From NCBI GenBank assembly GCA_022819985.1, contig JAJEGH010000004.1, positions 1 to 64,000 of the forward strand: DNA of 64,000 bases, written 5' to 3'. Under the pieces are notes generated by a model. That model did not search any database. It saw nothing but the letters and a program-made list of their open reading frames with translations, and had not been told where the DNA came from. Source of the DNA: Alphaproteobacteria bacterium (GTDB lineage: Bacteria > Pseudomonadota > Alphaproteobacteria > Bin65). Each line of letters starts with the position of its first letter. The first letter of the stretch is position 1. This document shows positions 1 to 8,634 of this stretch, piece after piece. The position numbers and the translations under genes are program-made.

Positions 1-375
1 CGCTCCGGCGAAGCCAATGGCCAGCCAGCACTGCTGCGATCAAGGTCGGAGAAATGGCTAAGCAACGTCTGCACCCCAAAACGGCTGAAGCGCTGTGAGA
101 GGTACAGGGGGTCGGGAGGAGGGGTATGCGCCAGCCGAAGCCTTGCCCGACGCGGCTTCGCAGCGGCGGCAAGCGACCCCTCCCCTAACCCCTCCCCCAA
201 GGGGAGGGGGATTCGGTCGGCGCCCGTTTCGCAGAGCAAGCCTCAGGGGCGAAAACCGGGAATTCGCTCCCGACAATACCGGAGGCAGGCGCAATCGGGA
301 TACCGCACCGCCCGGCGGCAGCGAACGCAACCGCCGGTTCCCAAAGGCCCGCCAACCTTTCCGGATAAGTCCCGA
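1..375. other. Leading intergenic stretch, no gene supported
   Basis: I see no supportable gene in this stretch. A plus-strand frame is open from the window edge to a TGA at 96-98 and could be the tail of a gene outside the window, but about 31 codons are too few to judge. The rest is GC-rich and non-coding in appearance. It contains one strong C/G-tract hairpin, listed separately. Confidence 0.5.
189..209. repeat. C-tract/G-tract hairpin
   Basis: CCCCTCCCC at 189-197 pairs with GGGGAGGGG at 201-209 around a CAA loop, giving a nine-pair stem. A second partial C tract sits just upstream at about 177-185. There is no T tract beyond it, so a rho-independent terminator is unlikely. It looks like one of the short intergenic palindromes of this genome. 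Confidence 0.5.
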
Positions 376-1857
376 ATGAATAAGCCCAAGGCGAATATAG
401 GCCCGGGCGTCGGCCGCACGGGTTTCGTCGAACGCCACGGCCTGTGGACCGCCGAACAGGAGATGGCCGGCGCCGATCTGGCCGGGCGGATCGACAGCGG
501 CGAGGTCGAGACCCTGCGCTTCTCTTTCGCCGACCAGCACGGCATCGCCCGCGGCAAGGCATTGATCGGCGAGGCGGCGAAGGCGGCGCTGGCGAGCGGC
601 GTGTCGCTGCCCTCGACCCTGCTGACCAAGGACACCTCCCACGCCACCGTGTTCCCGGCCTTCTCGAAGGGCTCCGGGCTCGGCCTCGACGAGCTGACCG
701 GCGCGTCGGATATCGTGCTGGTCGCCGATCCCGCGACCTTCGTCATGCTGCCCTGGGCGCCGCGCACCGGCTGGGTGCTGTGCGACGTCTATTTCACCAA
801 CGGGCGGCCGGCGCCGTTTTCCGGGCGGCGGATTCTGAAGGAGGCCCTCGCGCCGCTGGCGGCGGAAGACCGGCGCTTCATCGCCGGGCTGGAGATCGAA
901 TTCCACCTGTTCCGCCTGGAGGAGCCGCACCTGGCGCCGGAGGACGCGACCCAGCCGGCGACGGCGCCCGAGGTCAGCCTGCTGGCCCGCGGCTTCCACT
1001 ATCTCACCGAGACGCGGCTCGACGAGCTGGAACAGGGCGTCGAACTGTTGCGGACGAACCTGCTCGAAATGGGCCTGCCGCTGCGCTCGGCGGAATGCGA
1101 GTTCGGCCCCAGCCAGGTCGAGTTCACCTTCGCGGCAGACGAAGCGGTGGCGTCGGCCGACCGCATGATCCTGTTCCGCACCGCGGCCAAGCAGATCTGC
1201 CGGCGCAACGGGCTGCACGTCACCTTCATGTGCAAGCCGGGCCTGCCCAACCTGTTCGCCAGCGGCTGGCACCTGCACCAGTCGATCGCCGACGCCGGCG
1301 GAACCAACCTGTTCGCGCCGGACGGGGAGGGCGGCCTGCTCTCGCCCTACGGCAGAAGCTGGGTCGCCGGACTGATCGACCACGCCGCCGCCTCGGCCCT
1401 GCTGACCACGCCGACGGTCAACGGCTACAAGCGCTACCGGCCGAACTCGCTGGCGCCGGACCGGGCGGCCTGGAGCAGGGACAATCGCGGCGTCATGCTG
1501 CGGGTGATCGGCGCCGGTGCGGGCGATCCGGCGACCCGGGTCGAGAACCGGATCGGCGATCCGGCGGCCAACCCCTATTTCTACATGGCGTCCCAGGCGC
1601 TGGCCGGGCTGGACGGCGTCGCCCGCGGGATCGAGCCGCCGCCGCCGACCGAGACGCCCTACGAGGAGGCGGACGCGCCCGCCCTGCCGCAGAGCCTGAT
1701 CGAGGCCGTGCCCGCGTTTCGCAACAGCGCCCTCTACCGCGACCGGCTGGGCGACCTGTTCGTCGACTACTGGGCGGACATGAAGCAGGCCGAGATCGCG
1801 CGCTTCCTGTCGTCGGTCACCGACTGGGAACAGCGCGAATATTTCGAGATTTACTGA
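376..1857 (+). CDS. Glutamine synthetase family protein (gamma-glutamyl ligase type)
   Basis: This 493-residue protein carries the glutamine synthetase catalytic core. The metal-binding motif GLEIEFHLF lies near residue 172, ECEFGPSQVEF near 237, GWHLHQS near 297, NGYKRYRPNSLAP near 349 and RVENRIGDPAANPY near 390. Such enzymes ligate ammonia or an amine to glutamate with ATP. The divergent N-terminus and stand-alone position suit a catabolic paralogue (gamma-glutamyl-amine or polyamine synthetase) rather than the housekeeping GlnA, but the substrate cannot be read from sequence. ATG 376 is the first in-frame start after a stop; the upstream ribosome-binding site is weak. A paralogue starts at 63112 and shares the HGLWT and LPWAP..GWVLCD motifs. 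Confidence 0.9.
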   Translation: MNKPKANIGPGVGRTGFVERHGLWTAEQEMAGADLAGRIDSGEVETLRFSFADQHGIARGKALIGEAAKAALASGVSLPSTLLTKDTSHATVFPAFSKGSGLGLDELTGASDIVLVADPATFVMLPWAPRTGWVLCDVYFTNGRPAPFSGRRILKEALAPLAAEDRRFIAGLEIEFHLFRLEEPHLAPEDATQPATAPEVSLLARGFHYLTETRLDELEQGVELLRTNLLEMGLPLRSAECEFGPSQVEFTFAADEAVASADRMILFRTAAKQICRRNGLHVTFMCKPGLPNLFASGWHLHQSIADAGGTNLFAPDGEGGLLSPYGRSWVAGLIDHAAASALLTTPTVNGYKRYRPNSLAPDRAAWSRDNRGVMLRVIGAGAGDPATRVENRIGDPAANPYFYMASQALAGLDGVARGIEPPPPTETPYEEADAPALPQSLIEAVPAFRNSALYRDRLGDLFVDYWADMKQAEIARFLSSVTDWEQREYFEIY

Positions 1858-1896
1858 GCGGTCGCCCCGGCCGGCCGCCGAGCATCCTGCACCCCT

Positions 1897-3222
1897 TCAC
1901 GCGGCCTGTCCGGCGCCTGCGGCGGCCAGGGGAACGTCGCTCGATTTCAGATGCAGGTCGCGCTGCGGGAAGGGGATTTCGATGCCGTGTTCGCAAAACA
2001 GGTCCCAGACGCGGAGCAGGACGTCGCTGGTGACGTTGGAGCGGCCCTCGGAGGGGTCGTCGATCCAGATGCGAATCTCAAGGTCGACCGAACTGTCGCC
2101 GAAGCCCCTGAGCAGGCATTGCGCCGGCGGATCGGCCAGGACCCGCTCGACCGTCTCGGGCGCCCGGCGGCACAAATCCATCGCGAGGCGCACATCCGAC
2201 CGGTAGGAAATGCCGACCGGGATGTTGAGCCGGACCGCCTTGTCGCTGTGCGACCAGTTCTCCACCCGCTGGGTGATGAGTTCTTCGTTCGGGATGAGAT
2301 ATTCGACGCCGTCGCGGGTCCGGACTGCCGCATAGCGCGCGCCGAGCGAGGCGACCCAGCCATAGGTGCCGCCGACGGCGATCACGTCGTTCGGCTTGAT
2401 CGACTTGTCCATCAGCAGCAGCATGCCGCTGACCAGGTTGGAAACGACCTTCTGCAGGCCGAAGCCGATGCCGATGCCCAGCGCGCCGCCGAACACGGTG
2501 AGCGCCGTGAGGTCGATCCCGAGGCTGCCGATGGCGACCAGCACGGCGATGGCGACAAGCGCGATTTTGACGATCTTGGCGACCAGGACCTGAACCGAAG
2601 GCGTCAGGTTTTCCGACCGCTTGATGCGCCGCTCCAGGGCATTGGAAAACGCCAGCACGATCCAGAGCAGAACGCCCAGCGCCACGGCGCCTTTCGCCAG
2701 GGACAGCAGCGATATCCGCACCTTGCCGAACGTCATGCCGACGCTGTCGAGCAGGGCGAGCGTCACGTCGAACAGCCCGACGGCGACCAGCGCGGCCAGA
2801 ATCCAGGCGATCCAGGCGACCGACCGGGCCAGCAGCTCGTTCCGGATAAAACCGGAGGCCAGGCGGATCGCTACCCAGGCGCCGGCGAGGCTTGCGGCAA
2901 TCTGGGTCAGGCGATGGCCGAACAGGGCGGTCTGCGCTCCCGCCTCGACGGCAATCCACAGGAACAGCAGAAGGACGATCGGCGTGGCGAGCGCGGCGAG
3001 CCGGCCGAGGAAGTCCCGGACTCCGGCGGACCGGGTCCGCCGTTCGGCCGCCGCCAGGACGGCCAGGCGCAGGCGCGGGCCCAGCAGCAGCCCGAGCAGC
3101 AGCGCCAGCAGGATCAGCCACGCCTGAACCGCGTTGTCGGCCGCCAGCACATGGGTGTCGAACCAGGCTTCGAGGCCGGTTCGAAGTTCGGGCAAATTCA
3201 GTCTCTGGATGAACTCGTTCAT
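1897..3222 (-). CDS. MscS-family mechanosensitive ion channel
   Basis: A 441-residue inner-membrane protein that should gate ion efflux during osmotic downshock. The N-terminal 230 residues hold several hydrophobic helices. The conserved MscS pore and beta domain follows: the pore-lining helix includes GALGIGIGFGLQKVVSNLVSG, and then come KPNDVIAVGG, YLIPNEELI and RVENWSHSDK. The reading frame stays open well upstream, but MNEFIQRLN at 3222 is the natural start because the upstream residues are arginine- and proline-rich without conserved character. It is convergent with the glutamine synthetase-like gene, 39 bases away. Confidence 0.88.
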   Translation of the reverse strand: MNEFIQRLNLPELRTGLEAWFDTHVLAADNAVQAWLILLALLLGLLLGPRLRLAVLAAAERRTRSAGVRDFLGRLAALATPIVLLLFLWIAVEAGAQTALFGHRLTQIAASLAGAWVAIRLASGFIRNELLARSVAWIAWILAALVAVGLFDVTLALLDSVGMTFGKVRISLLSLAKGAVALGVLLWIVLAFSNALERRIKRSENLTPSVQVLVAKIVKIALVAIAVLVAIGSLGIDLTALTVFGGALGIGIGFGLQKVVSNLVSGMLLLMDKSIKPNDVIAVGGTYGWVASLGARYAAVRTRDGVEYLIPNEELITQRVENWSHSDKAVRLNIPVGISYRSDVRLAMDLCRRAPETVERVLADPPAQCLLRGFGDSSVDLEIRIWIDDPSEGRSNVTSDVLLRVWDLFCEHGIEIPFPQRDLHLKSSDVPLAAAGAGQAA

Positions 3223-3503
3223 CGGATCGATCCCGCCGGCTGACTCCGGTCCGGGCGTCCGGGGACGGGGACATCGCCGACCGCGACGCCCGGGACGCCG
3301 AGTATACGCCGGCTGCCGGGCGGTGTCGGGGCCGATTTCCGGATACCGCCGGAACGGTGTAGGGAAAACGGCGCCGGCATTCCTTGTGCGGAAACCCTCT
3401 GCAACCGGGCGACTCTTTGCTACAGAAGGACGGTATCCGACCGGGGCGGCCGGGGCGCCGGCCCCTCGCACGCGACCGGTCTCGGCGAAATGGCAGGAAA
3501 GCG

Positions 3504-4307
3504 ATGCTCGAACTCTATCACCACGGATCCTCGGTCTGCGCCGCCAAGGTGCGCCTCGCGCTGGCCGAGAAGGGGCTGGACTGGGAAGGCCACTATCTCG
3601 ACATCCTGAAGGGCGACCAGTTCGCGCCGGAATACCGGAAACTCAACCCGAAAGCCGTGGTGCCGACCCTGGTGCATGACGGCGCGGTCATCACCGAATC
3701 CACGGTGATCTGCGAATATCTCGACGAGGTCTTCCCGGACCCGCCGCTCATCCCGGCCGATCCCGTGCAGCGGGCAAAAATGCGCTGCTGGACCAAGGCG
3801 GTGGACGAGGAGGTGCACCGCGCCTGCGGCCCGCTCACCTTCATGGCGTCGCACCGCCACACGCTGCAGCGCCTCGGGCCGGAGAAGCTGGAGGAATTCC
3901 TGCAGAGCACGCCGGCCGATTCGGTGACGTCGGACTGGAACGTGCGCAAGCGCGGCTATATCGAGCAGGGCTTCGAGGCGCCGGACGCCGCCCGCATCGT
4001 GCATCTCTACGATCGCTACCTGGCGAAGATGGAGGCGGACCTTGCCGGCGGCCCGTGGCTGGCCGGCGACGCCTATACGCTCGCCGACGCCGGCATGACG
4101 CCCTATCTCGCCCGGCTCGATATGCTCCAGATGCAGGCGATGTGGACCGGGAGCCGGCCGCGGCTGACCGACTGGTTCGAGCGCATCCAGGCGCGGCCGA
4201 GCTATGCCGAGGCCATCGACCGGTGGATCCCGGACCATCTGCGCACCGACCTCAACACCTTCGGCGCGCAGAACTGGCCGTCCGTGCGGGACATCCTCGC
4301 CGCCTGA
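3504..4307 (+). CDS. Glutathione S-transferase family protein
   Basis: 267 residues with an N-terminal thioredoxin-like glutathione-binding domain. The start MLELYHHGSSVCAAKVRL holds the predicted catalytic Ser/Cys region, VVPTLVHDG contains the cis-proline loop, and ITESTVICEYLDE contains the Glu-Ser motif that contacts glutathione. An all-helical C-terminal domain follows. It probably conjugates or reduces small electrophiles in the cytoplasm. ATG 3504 is chosen for the AGGAAAG ribosome-binding site just upstream and because the family begins at this point. The stop codon is one base from the glpK start, so the two genes are probably co-transcribed. Confidence 0.88.
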   Translation: MLELYHHGSSVCAAKVRLALAEKGLDWEGHYLDILKGDQFAPEYRKLNPKAVVPTLVHDGAVITESTVICEYLDEVFPDPPLIPADPVQRAKMRCWTKAVDEEVHRACGPLTFMASHRHTLQRLGPEKLEEFLQSTPADSVTSDWNVRKRGYIEQGFEAPDAARIVHLYDRYLAKMEADLAGGPWLAGDAYTLADAGMTPYLARLDMLQMQAMWTGSRPRLTDWFERIQARPSYAEAIDRWIPDHLRTDLNTFGAQNWPSVRDILAA

Positions 4308-4308
4308 C

Positions 4309-5829
4309 ATGGCCGGCGCCTCCTCCGGGCCTGCGGTCCTGGCGATCGACCAGGGTACGACGAGCAGCCGGGCCATCGTCTTCGACCGCGCCGGCGGCAT
4401 CGTCGCCACGGCGCAGCAGCCGCTGCCCCAGCATTTCCCGCGCGACGGTTGGGTGGAGCAGGATCCGGAGGACATCTGGCGCACGGTTCTTGAGACGGCG
4501 CGACAGGCGATCGCCGGGGCGGAAGCCAGGGGTTTCGCCCTCGCCGCCGTCGGCATCGTCAACCAGCGCGAAACGACGGTCCTGTGGGAGCGCGGGACCG
4601 GCCGGCCGGTCCACAACGCCATCGTCTGGCAGGACCGGCGCGGCGCCGACCGCTGCCGCGAACTGGTCGAAAGCGGCGCGGCCCCGGCGATCCGGCGGGC
4701 GACCGGCCTGGTGCCCGATTCCTATTTTTCCGCCACCAAGCTGGAATGGCTGCTGAACCATGTCGACGGCGCCAGCGCAGCGGCCGAAAACGGCGCGCTC
4801 GCCTTCGGTACGGTCGATAGCTTCCTGCTCTGGCGCCTGACCGGCGGCGCGGCCCACGCCACCGACGCGACCAACGCCTCGCGCACCATGCTGTTCGACA
4901 TCGAGGCGCAGGCCTGGGACGAGGCTCTGTGCGGGGAGTTCGGCGTGCCGGCCCCGGTGCTGCCCGAGGTGCGCGACAGCGCCGGCGCATTCGGCGTCAC
5001 CGACCCGGCGCTGTTCGGTGCGGCGATCCCGGTGACCGGTATCGCGGGCGACCAGCAGGCGGCGCTGGTCGGGCAGGGCTGCCTGACGCCGGGCATGGCC
5101 AAGAGCACCTACGGCACCGGCTGTTTCATCCTGGTCAACGCCGGGCGGGAGCGGCCCGAACCCGGCGAGGGCATTCTGGCGACGGTCGCCTGGCGGCTCG
5201 GCGGCGAAACCGTCTACGCCGTCGAGGGCGCCATCTTCAACGCCGGCACGGCGGTGCAATGGCTGCGCGACGGGCTCGGCGTGATCGGCGAGAGCGCGGC
5301 GAGCGAGGCGCTGGCGGCCGGTCTGCCGGGCAATGAGGGCGTCTATCTCGTGCCGGCCTTCACCGGCCTCGGCGCGCCCTGGTGGGACGCCGGGGCGCGC
5401 GGCGGCCTGTTCGGCCTGACTCGCGACACCGGCGCCGCCCATCTGGCGCGCGCCGCGCTAGAGGCCTGCGGCTACCAGACCGCGGACCTGCTGGATGCGA
5501 TGGGCGGGGCCGAAGGCGCTAGGCTCCGGGAATTCGAGGCGGGCCGGCTGCGCGCCGACGGCGGCATGGCGGCCAACGACTGGCTGATGCAGTTCGTCGC
5601 CGATATCGCCGGCGCCCCGGTCGAGCGCCCGGCGGTCACGGAAACCACGGCCCTCGGCGCGGCCCTGCTGGCGGGGGTCGGCGCGGGGCTCTACGGCTCG
5701 CTCGACGAAGCGGTCGCCGCCGCCTGGCGCCCCGACCGCATCTTCGCCCCGTCCATGCCGGCGGACCGGCGCAAGGCCCTGCTGGCCGGCTGGCGTGCCG
5801 CGGTGGACCGGGTGCGCAGCGGGGCGTAG
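4309..5829 (+). CDS. glpK: Glycerol kinase
   Basis: 506 residues, the usual length. It phosphorylates glycerol to glycerol 3-phosphate with ATP. The FGGY-kinase phosphate loop AIDQGTTSSRAIVFD is at the N-terminus. INQRETTVLW and NAIVWQDRR follow, and RADGGMAANDWLMQF marks the C-terminal FGGY domain. The frame is open 35 codons upstream inside the transferase gene, but ATG 4309 fits the family start. No glpF or glpD is visible nearby. The last 20 codons recur in altered form at 6443-6508, downstream of a HicB-like gene. Confidence 0.93.
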   Translation: MAGASSGPAVLAIDQGTTSSRAIVFDRAGGIVATAQQPLPQHFPRDGWVEQDPEDIWRTVLETARQAIAGAEARGFALAAVGIVNQRETTVLWERGTGRPVHNAIVWQDRRGADRCRELVESGAAPAIRRATGLVPDSYFSATKLEWLLNHVDGASAAAENGALAFGTVDSFLLWRLTGGAAHATDATNASRTMLFDIEAQAWDEALCGEFGVPAPVLPEVRDSAGAFGVTDPALFGAAIPVTGIAGDQQAALVGQGCLTPGMAKSTYGTGCFILVNAGRERPEPGEGILATVAWRLGGETVYAVEGAIFNAGTAVQWLRDGLGVIGESAASEALAAGLPGNEGVYLVPAFTGLGAPWWDAGARGGLFGLTRDTGAAHLARAALEACGYQTADLLDAMGGAEGARLREFEAGRLRADGGMAANDWLMQFVADIAGAPVERPAVTETTALGAALLAGVGAGLYGSLDEAVAAAWRPDRIFAPSMPADRRKALLAGWRAAVDRVRSGA

Positions 5830-5851
5830 GACTGGATTTCTCCCCCAATTC

Positions 5852-5985
5852 CCGTCATATCGACCGGAGCGAACCGGAGGTTCGCGGAGTGGAGATATCT
5901 TTCCCGCGCCGCGCTAACGCCCGAAGCGCCGTTCAGAAAAGATTTCTCCACTCCGCGGCTGACGCCGCTCCGGTCGAAATGACGG
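5852..5985. repeat. Paired inverted repeat element, family C
   Basis: GTCATATCGACCGGAGCG at the left end and CGCTCCGGTCGAAATGAC at the right end are near-perfect inverted copies. Inside them lie CGGAGTGGAGATATCTTTC and GATTTCTCCACTCCG, also inverted. The 134-base element therefore has two nested inverted arms. A second mosaic copy lies at 13061-13302. It resembles the REP/REPIN class of intergenic repeats. Confidence 0.7.
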
Positions 5986-6034
5986 TTGCGTATGCGAAGC
6001 GAGGCGGCGATTGGCCGACAGTAACGAGGACGAA

Positions 6035-6421
6035 ATGGACCGCTATCCGGCGCTGATCGACGGCGAAATTGGTGCGTACGGCGTTGTTTTTCCGGATTTG
6101 CCCGGGATCGTCGCCATGGGCGAAACCCTGGACGAATCGCTGGTCAATGCCGAAGAAGCCCTGCGCGATTTTGCGGTCGAAGCGGAGAAAGACGGCGAGG
6201 AGATTGCACCGCCGAGCGCCATCGAAGACGTATTCGTGCCATCGGGCTCCGCTTTGGTTTCCGTCCCCCTGATCCGGTCGTCCGGCCGCCGGGTGCGCGC
6301 CAACATGATGTTGAGCGAGGGTGTTGTCGAATTCATGGACAGCGAGGCGCGCCGCCGCGGCATGACCCGCACGGCCTTCGTCGAGTGGATGGCGCACCGC
6401 ATCGCCCAATCGGGCGGGTAA
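6035..6421 (+). CDS. HicB-family antitoxin-like protein, no HicA partner
   Basis: 128 residues. The N-terminal half has the HicB partially degraded RNase H fold signature: YGVVFPDLPGIVAMGETLDE followed by an alpha-helical EEALRDFAVEAEKDG. The C-terminal half, from about residue 75, reads like a ribbon-helix-helix DNA-binding segment. ATG 6035 is preceded by GAGGA and is preferred to the in-frame TTG at 6011. HicB normally neutralises the HicA mRNA interferase, but no HicA-like ORF is seen on either side, so this is an orphan or has another role. It sits between glpK and a detached copy of the glpK 3' end. Confidence 0.75.
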   Translation: MDRYPALIDGEIGAYGVVFPDLPGIVAMGETLDESLVNAEEALRDFAVEAEKDGEEIAPPSAIEDVFVPSGSALVSVPLIRSSGRRVRANMMLSEGVVEFMDSEARRRGMTRTAFVEWMAHRIAQSGG

Positions 6422-6442
6422 GGACGACCGACGACGCACAAC

Positions 6443-6508
6443 GGACCGCGCGAGGCCCTGCTGGCCGGCTGGCGCGCGGCGGTCGAGAGGGTGCGCAGCG
6501 GGGCGTAG
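6443..6508 (+). pseudogene. Detached copy of the glpK 3' end
   Basis: In frame, this reads REALLAGWRAAVERVRSGA and stops with TAG at 6506-6508. It matches the C-terminus of the intact glycerol kinase (RKALLAGWRAAVDRVRSGA, ending at 5829) with a few substitutions, and the nucleotide match continues a few bases past the stop. No upstream part of glpK is present. It is a remnant, not a gene. Confidence 0.85.
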
Positions 6509-6520
6509 GGCTGGCGCTCC

Positions 6521-6598
6521 TCGATACGGCCCCCCTTCGGCTTCGCTCAGGGCAGGCTCTCGATACGGCCCCCCTTCGGCTTCGCTCAGGGCAGGCTC
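6521..6598. repeat. Two perfect 39-base tandem repeats
   Basis: The 39-base unit beginning TCGATACGGCCCCCCTTCGG occurs twice head to tail (6521-6559 and 6560-6598) without a mismatch. Each unit contains CTTCGGCTTCGCTCAGGGCA, a motif that recurs at 11502, 13237 and, inverted, near 62390. The array runs straight into a family A repeat. Confidence 0.85.
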
Positions 6599-6762
6599 TC
6601 GATACGGCGCTGACGCGCCTACTCGGGATGAGGGGATTGGGGGTTCGAGAGTTTCAACACACCACACCTCCTCATCCTGAGTGGCCCCGGCCGCCAAGGC
6701 CGGGGCGTATCGAAGGGCGGGGCGTATCGGAAGCCTGCCCTGAACTCGTCGAGGGAGCGAAA
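6599..6762. repeat. REPIN-like paired hairpin element, family A copy 1
   Basis: The left arm is TCGATACG, a GGCGC/GCGCC hairpin, then CTACTCGGGATGAGG. The right arm, inverted, is TCGATACGCCCCGGCC, its complement, then CACTCAGGATGAGG. A central spacer containing TTGGGGGTTCG lies between them. Three other copies occur at 24849, 59362 and 62248. The element fills most of the gap between the HicB-like gene and the thiolase. Confidence 0.75.
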
Positions 6763-6771
6763 CCCGGCGCG

Positions 6772-8025
6772 CTATCCCGCCCGCTCCAGGATCGTCACGG
6801 CGCAGGCGGCTTCGTCGAAGCCGATGACGCCGCCACCGTTTTCGGACAGGGCGAGCGTCGCGCCCTCGACCTGGCGGGCGCCGGCCTCGCCGCGCAGCTG
6901 CCGGGCCAGTTCGTAGATCATCGACAGGCCGGTGGCGCCGACCGGATGGCCCTTGGCGACCAGGCCGCCGGACGTGTTGACCGGAATCCGCCCGCCGATC
7001 GCCGTCTCGCCGCTCTCGACCAGCTCGCCGCCTTTGCCGAACCCGGCGAAGCCCATCATCTCGGCCTGGTAGATCTCGCAGAAGGAGGTTGCGTCGTGGA
7101 CCTCGGCGACGTCGATGTCCTGCGGCGCGACGCCGGCCCGGGCATAGGCCTTCTGCGCCGCGACATGGGACAGGCCCGGCTCGTCGAGCCGCCGGTACTT
7201 GCCGCCGGCCAGCTCGCAGGCCCGAATGCGGATGGCGCGGTCCTGCACCTCGGCCGGCTGGCCGCGCAGGAAATCCTCCGAGCAGACCAGCACCGCCGCC
7301 GCGCCGTCGCCGACCGGCGAGCACATGGCGCGGGTCAGCGGCCAGCTCACCGGCCGGTCGTTCAGCACGTCCTCGACCGAGAGGTCGAAGCTGTATTGCG
7401 CCTTCTCGTTCAGCGCGCCGTTGCGGTGGTTCTTGGCCGCGCCAGCGGCGATCTGGCGCTGCGTCGTGCCGTGGGCCTTCATGTGGTAGCAGGCCTGCAT
7501 GGCGTAGGTGTCCATGAACACCGTGCGGTCCGGCCCCTCCTCGAACGGCTTGCCGGCCTCCTCGCCGGCCTCGGCGTAGTAGCGGCGCCACTCCTCCGGC
7601 GTAAGCTGGTCGATCGCCGCCTTGTAGACCGCCATCGTGTCTTCCGGCGCGGCCGGGTTGAACAGCTTCTCGACGCCGATGGCGAGGCTGACGTCGCACT
7701 GGCCGGACAGGATATCCTTCCGCGCGCCGTGCAGCGCCATCTGGGCCGAGGCGCACCCGCCCTCGACATTGACCATCGGCACGCGCTCCGGGAACAGGCC
7801 CTCGCGCACCAGCGGCGCGAACAGCACCTGGCCGCGGATCGAGGCCTGGCCGTCGACCCACATGCCGCAGTTGGAAAACCAGCCGAATTCGATGGCGTCG
7901 CCGGTCTCCATACCGGCGTCCTCCAAGGCGGCGCAATAGGCCTCGCGGGCGAGGTCGCGGGTGCTTTTTTCCGGCGCGCGCTCGAAGCGGGTCGAACTGG
8001 CGCCGACGATCCAGGCGTCGGTCAT
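6772..8025 (-). CDS. Thiolase-fold acyl-CoA acetyltransferase (SCP2-thiolase type)
   Basis: 417 residues with the thiolase fold. The nucleophilic cysteine is C91 in VEGGCASAQMALHG. HDATSFCEIYQAEMMGF near residue 318 is typical of the SCP2/lipid-transfer-associated branch, and GHPVGATGLSMIYELARQL supplies the C-terminal catalytic histidine. The second catalytic cysteine near the C-terminus of classical degradative thiolases is not evident, which favours the non-decarboxylating SCP2-like group. Its likely role is chain cleavage or acyl transfer on a branched or sterol-like acyl-CoA; the substrate is unknown. Usually such genes have a DUF35 (OB-fold) partner, which is absent here. Confidence 0.85.
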   Translation of the reverse strand: MTDAWIVGASSTRFERAPEKSTRDLAREAYCAALEDAGMETGDAIEFGWFSNCGMWVDGQASIRGQVLFAPLVREGLFPERVPMVNVEGGCASAQMALHGARKDILSGQCDVSLAIGVEKLFNPAAPEDTMAVYKAAIDQLTPEEWRRYYAEAGEEAGKPFEEGPDRTVFMDTYAMQACYHMKAHGTTQRQIAAGAAKNHRNGALNEKAQYSFDLSVEDVLNDRPVSWPLTRAMCSPVGDGAAAVLVCSEDFLRGQPAEVQDRAIRIRACELAGGKYRRLDEPGLSHVAAQKAYARAGVAPQDIDVAEVHDATSFCEIYQAEMMGFAGFGKGGELVESGETAIGGRIPVNTSGGLVAKGHPVGATGLSMIYELARQLRGEAGARQVEGATLALSENGGGVIGFDEAACAVTILERAG

Positions 8026-8074
8026 GGCGGGAGCCTCCGCAGGCCGGGGCAGGGGACGGTGAAGAGCGGGCCGG

Positions 8075-8500
8075 TCAGCCGGCCGACGACCAGACCAGGC
8101 GCGGCTGCCGCTCGACCGCGCCGATCACCTCCTCGAGCGACCGGGACTGTGCGATCTCCTGCAGCCCGGACGTAAGCACGAACAGGCCCGGCCGGCCCTT
8201 GTGGCCCGCCGTCTTGGTGATGGCGTATTCCGGATGCTCGGCGGCGCAGCGGTAGAAGGAGACGGTCGCCTGGGTGGCGTCGTGGTCGATGGCGTAGTCG
8301 CGCCATTCGCCGTTGACGACGCGCCGGCTGTACAGCGAGAGCAGCTTGCAGAGTTCGGACCGGCTGAAGAAGGTGTGGCGGGAGGAGGGCGGATGCCGCG
8401 CGGCGGAGAGGGGTGGATGGCGCGTCCCGGATGCCGGAGCCCTGTGGCCGGCCGCACGCCGGGACGCGCGCGCCTGTTCGAATTCGATCAGCGTCCCCAT
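8075..8500 (-). CDS. DUF2794 family protein
   Basis: 141 residues. The conserved DUF2794 block starts with TFFSRSELCKLLSLYSRRV near residue 44 and continues GEWRDYAIDH, then a short beta-rich tail. The family is small, restricted mainly to Alphaproteobacteria, and has no known function. The basic N-terminal 40 residues are probably disordered. ATG 8500 has AGGAGGG upstream. The gene follows the thiolase start by about 50 bases on the same strand. Confidence 0.8.
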   Translation of the reverse strand: MGTLIEFEQARASRRAAGHRAPASGTRHPPLSAARHPPSSRHTFFSRSELCKLLSLYSRRVVNGEWRDYAIDHDATQATVSFYRCAAEHPEYAITKTAGHKGRPGLFVLTSGLQEIAQSRSLEEVIGAVERQPRLVWSSAG

Positions 8501-8634
8501 GCCCGTTTGGCCCTCCTGCCTGTCATGCGTTGCCTTTCATACGCCGCGTGTCATGCCCTGTCGTTCGGGTGTCTCCGTGCAGTTTCACCGAAGGCGGGGG
8601 CGGAGTCGAGTCCGGAGCGTCTGCCGGCCCGAAA

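Noticed and set aside
58..1383. Long open frame on the minus strand opposite the glutamine synthetase-like gene
   Set aside because: Arg/Gln/Gly-rich translation without family motifs; it is the antisense shadow of a GC-rich gene. The same applies to the long antisense frames over nrdJ, pyrG, hyuB, hyuA and accC.
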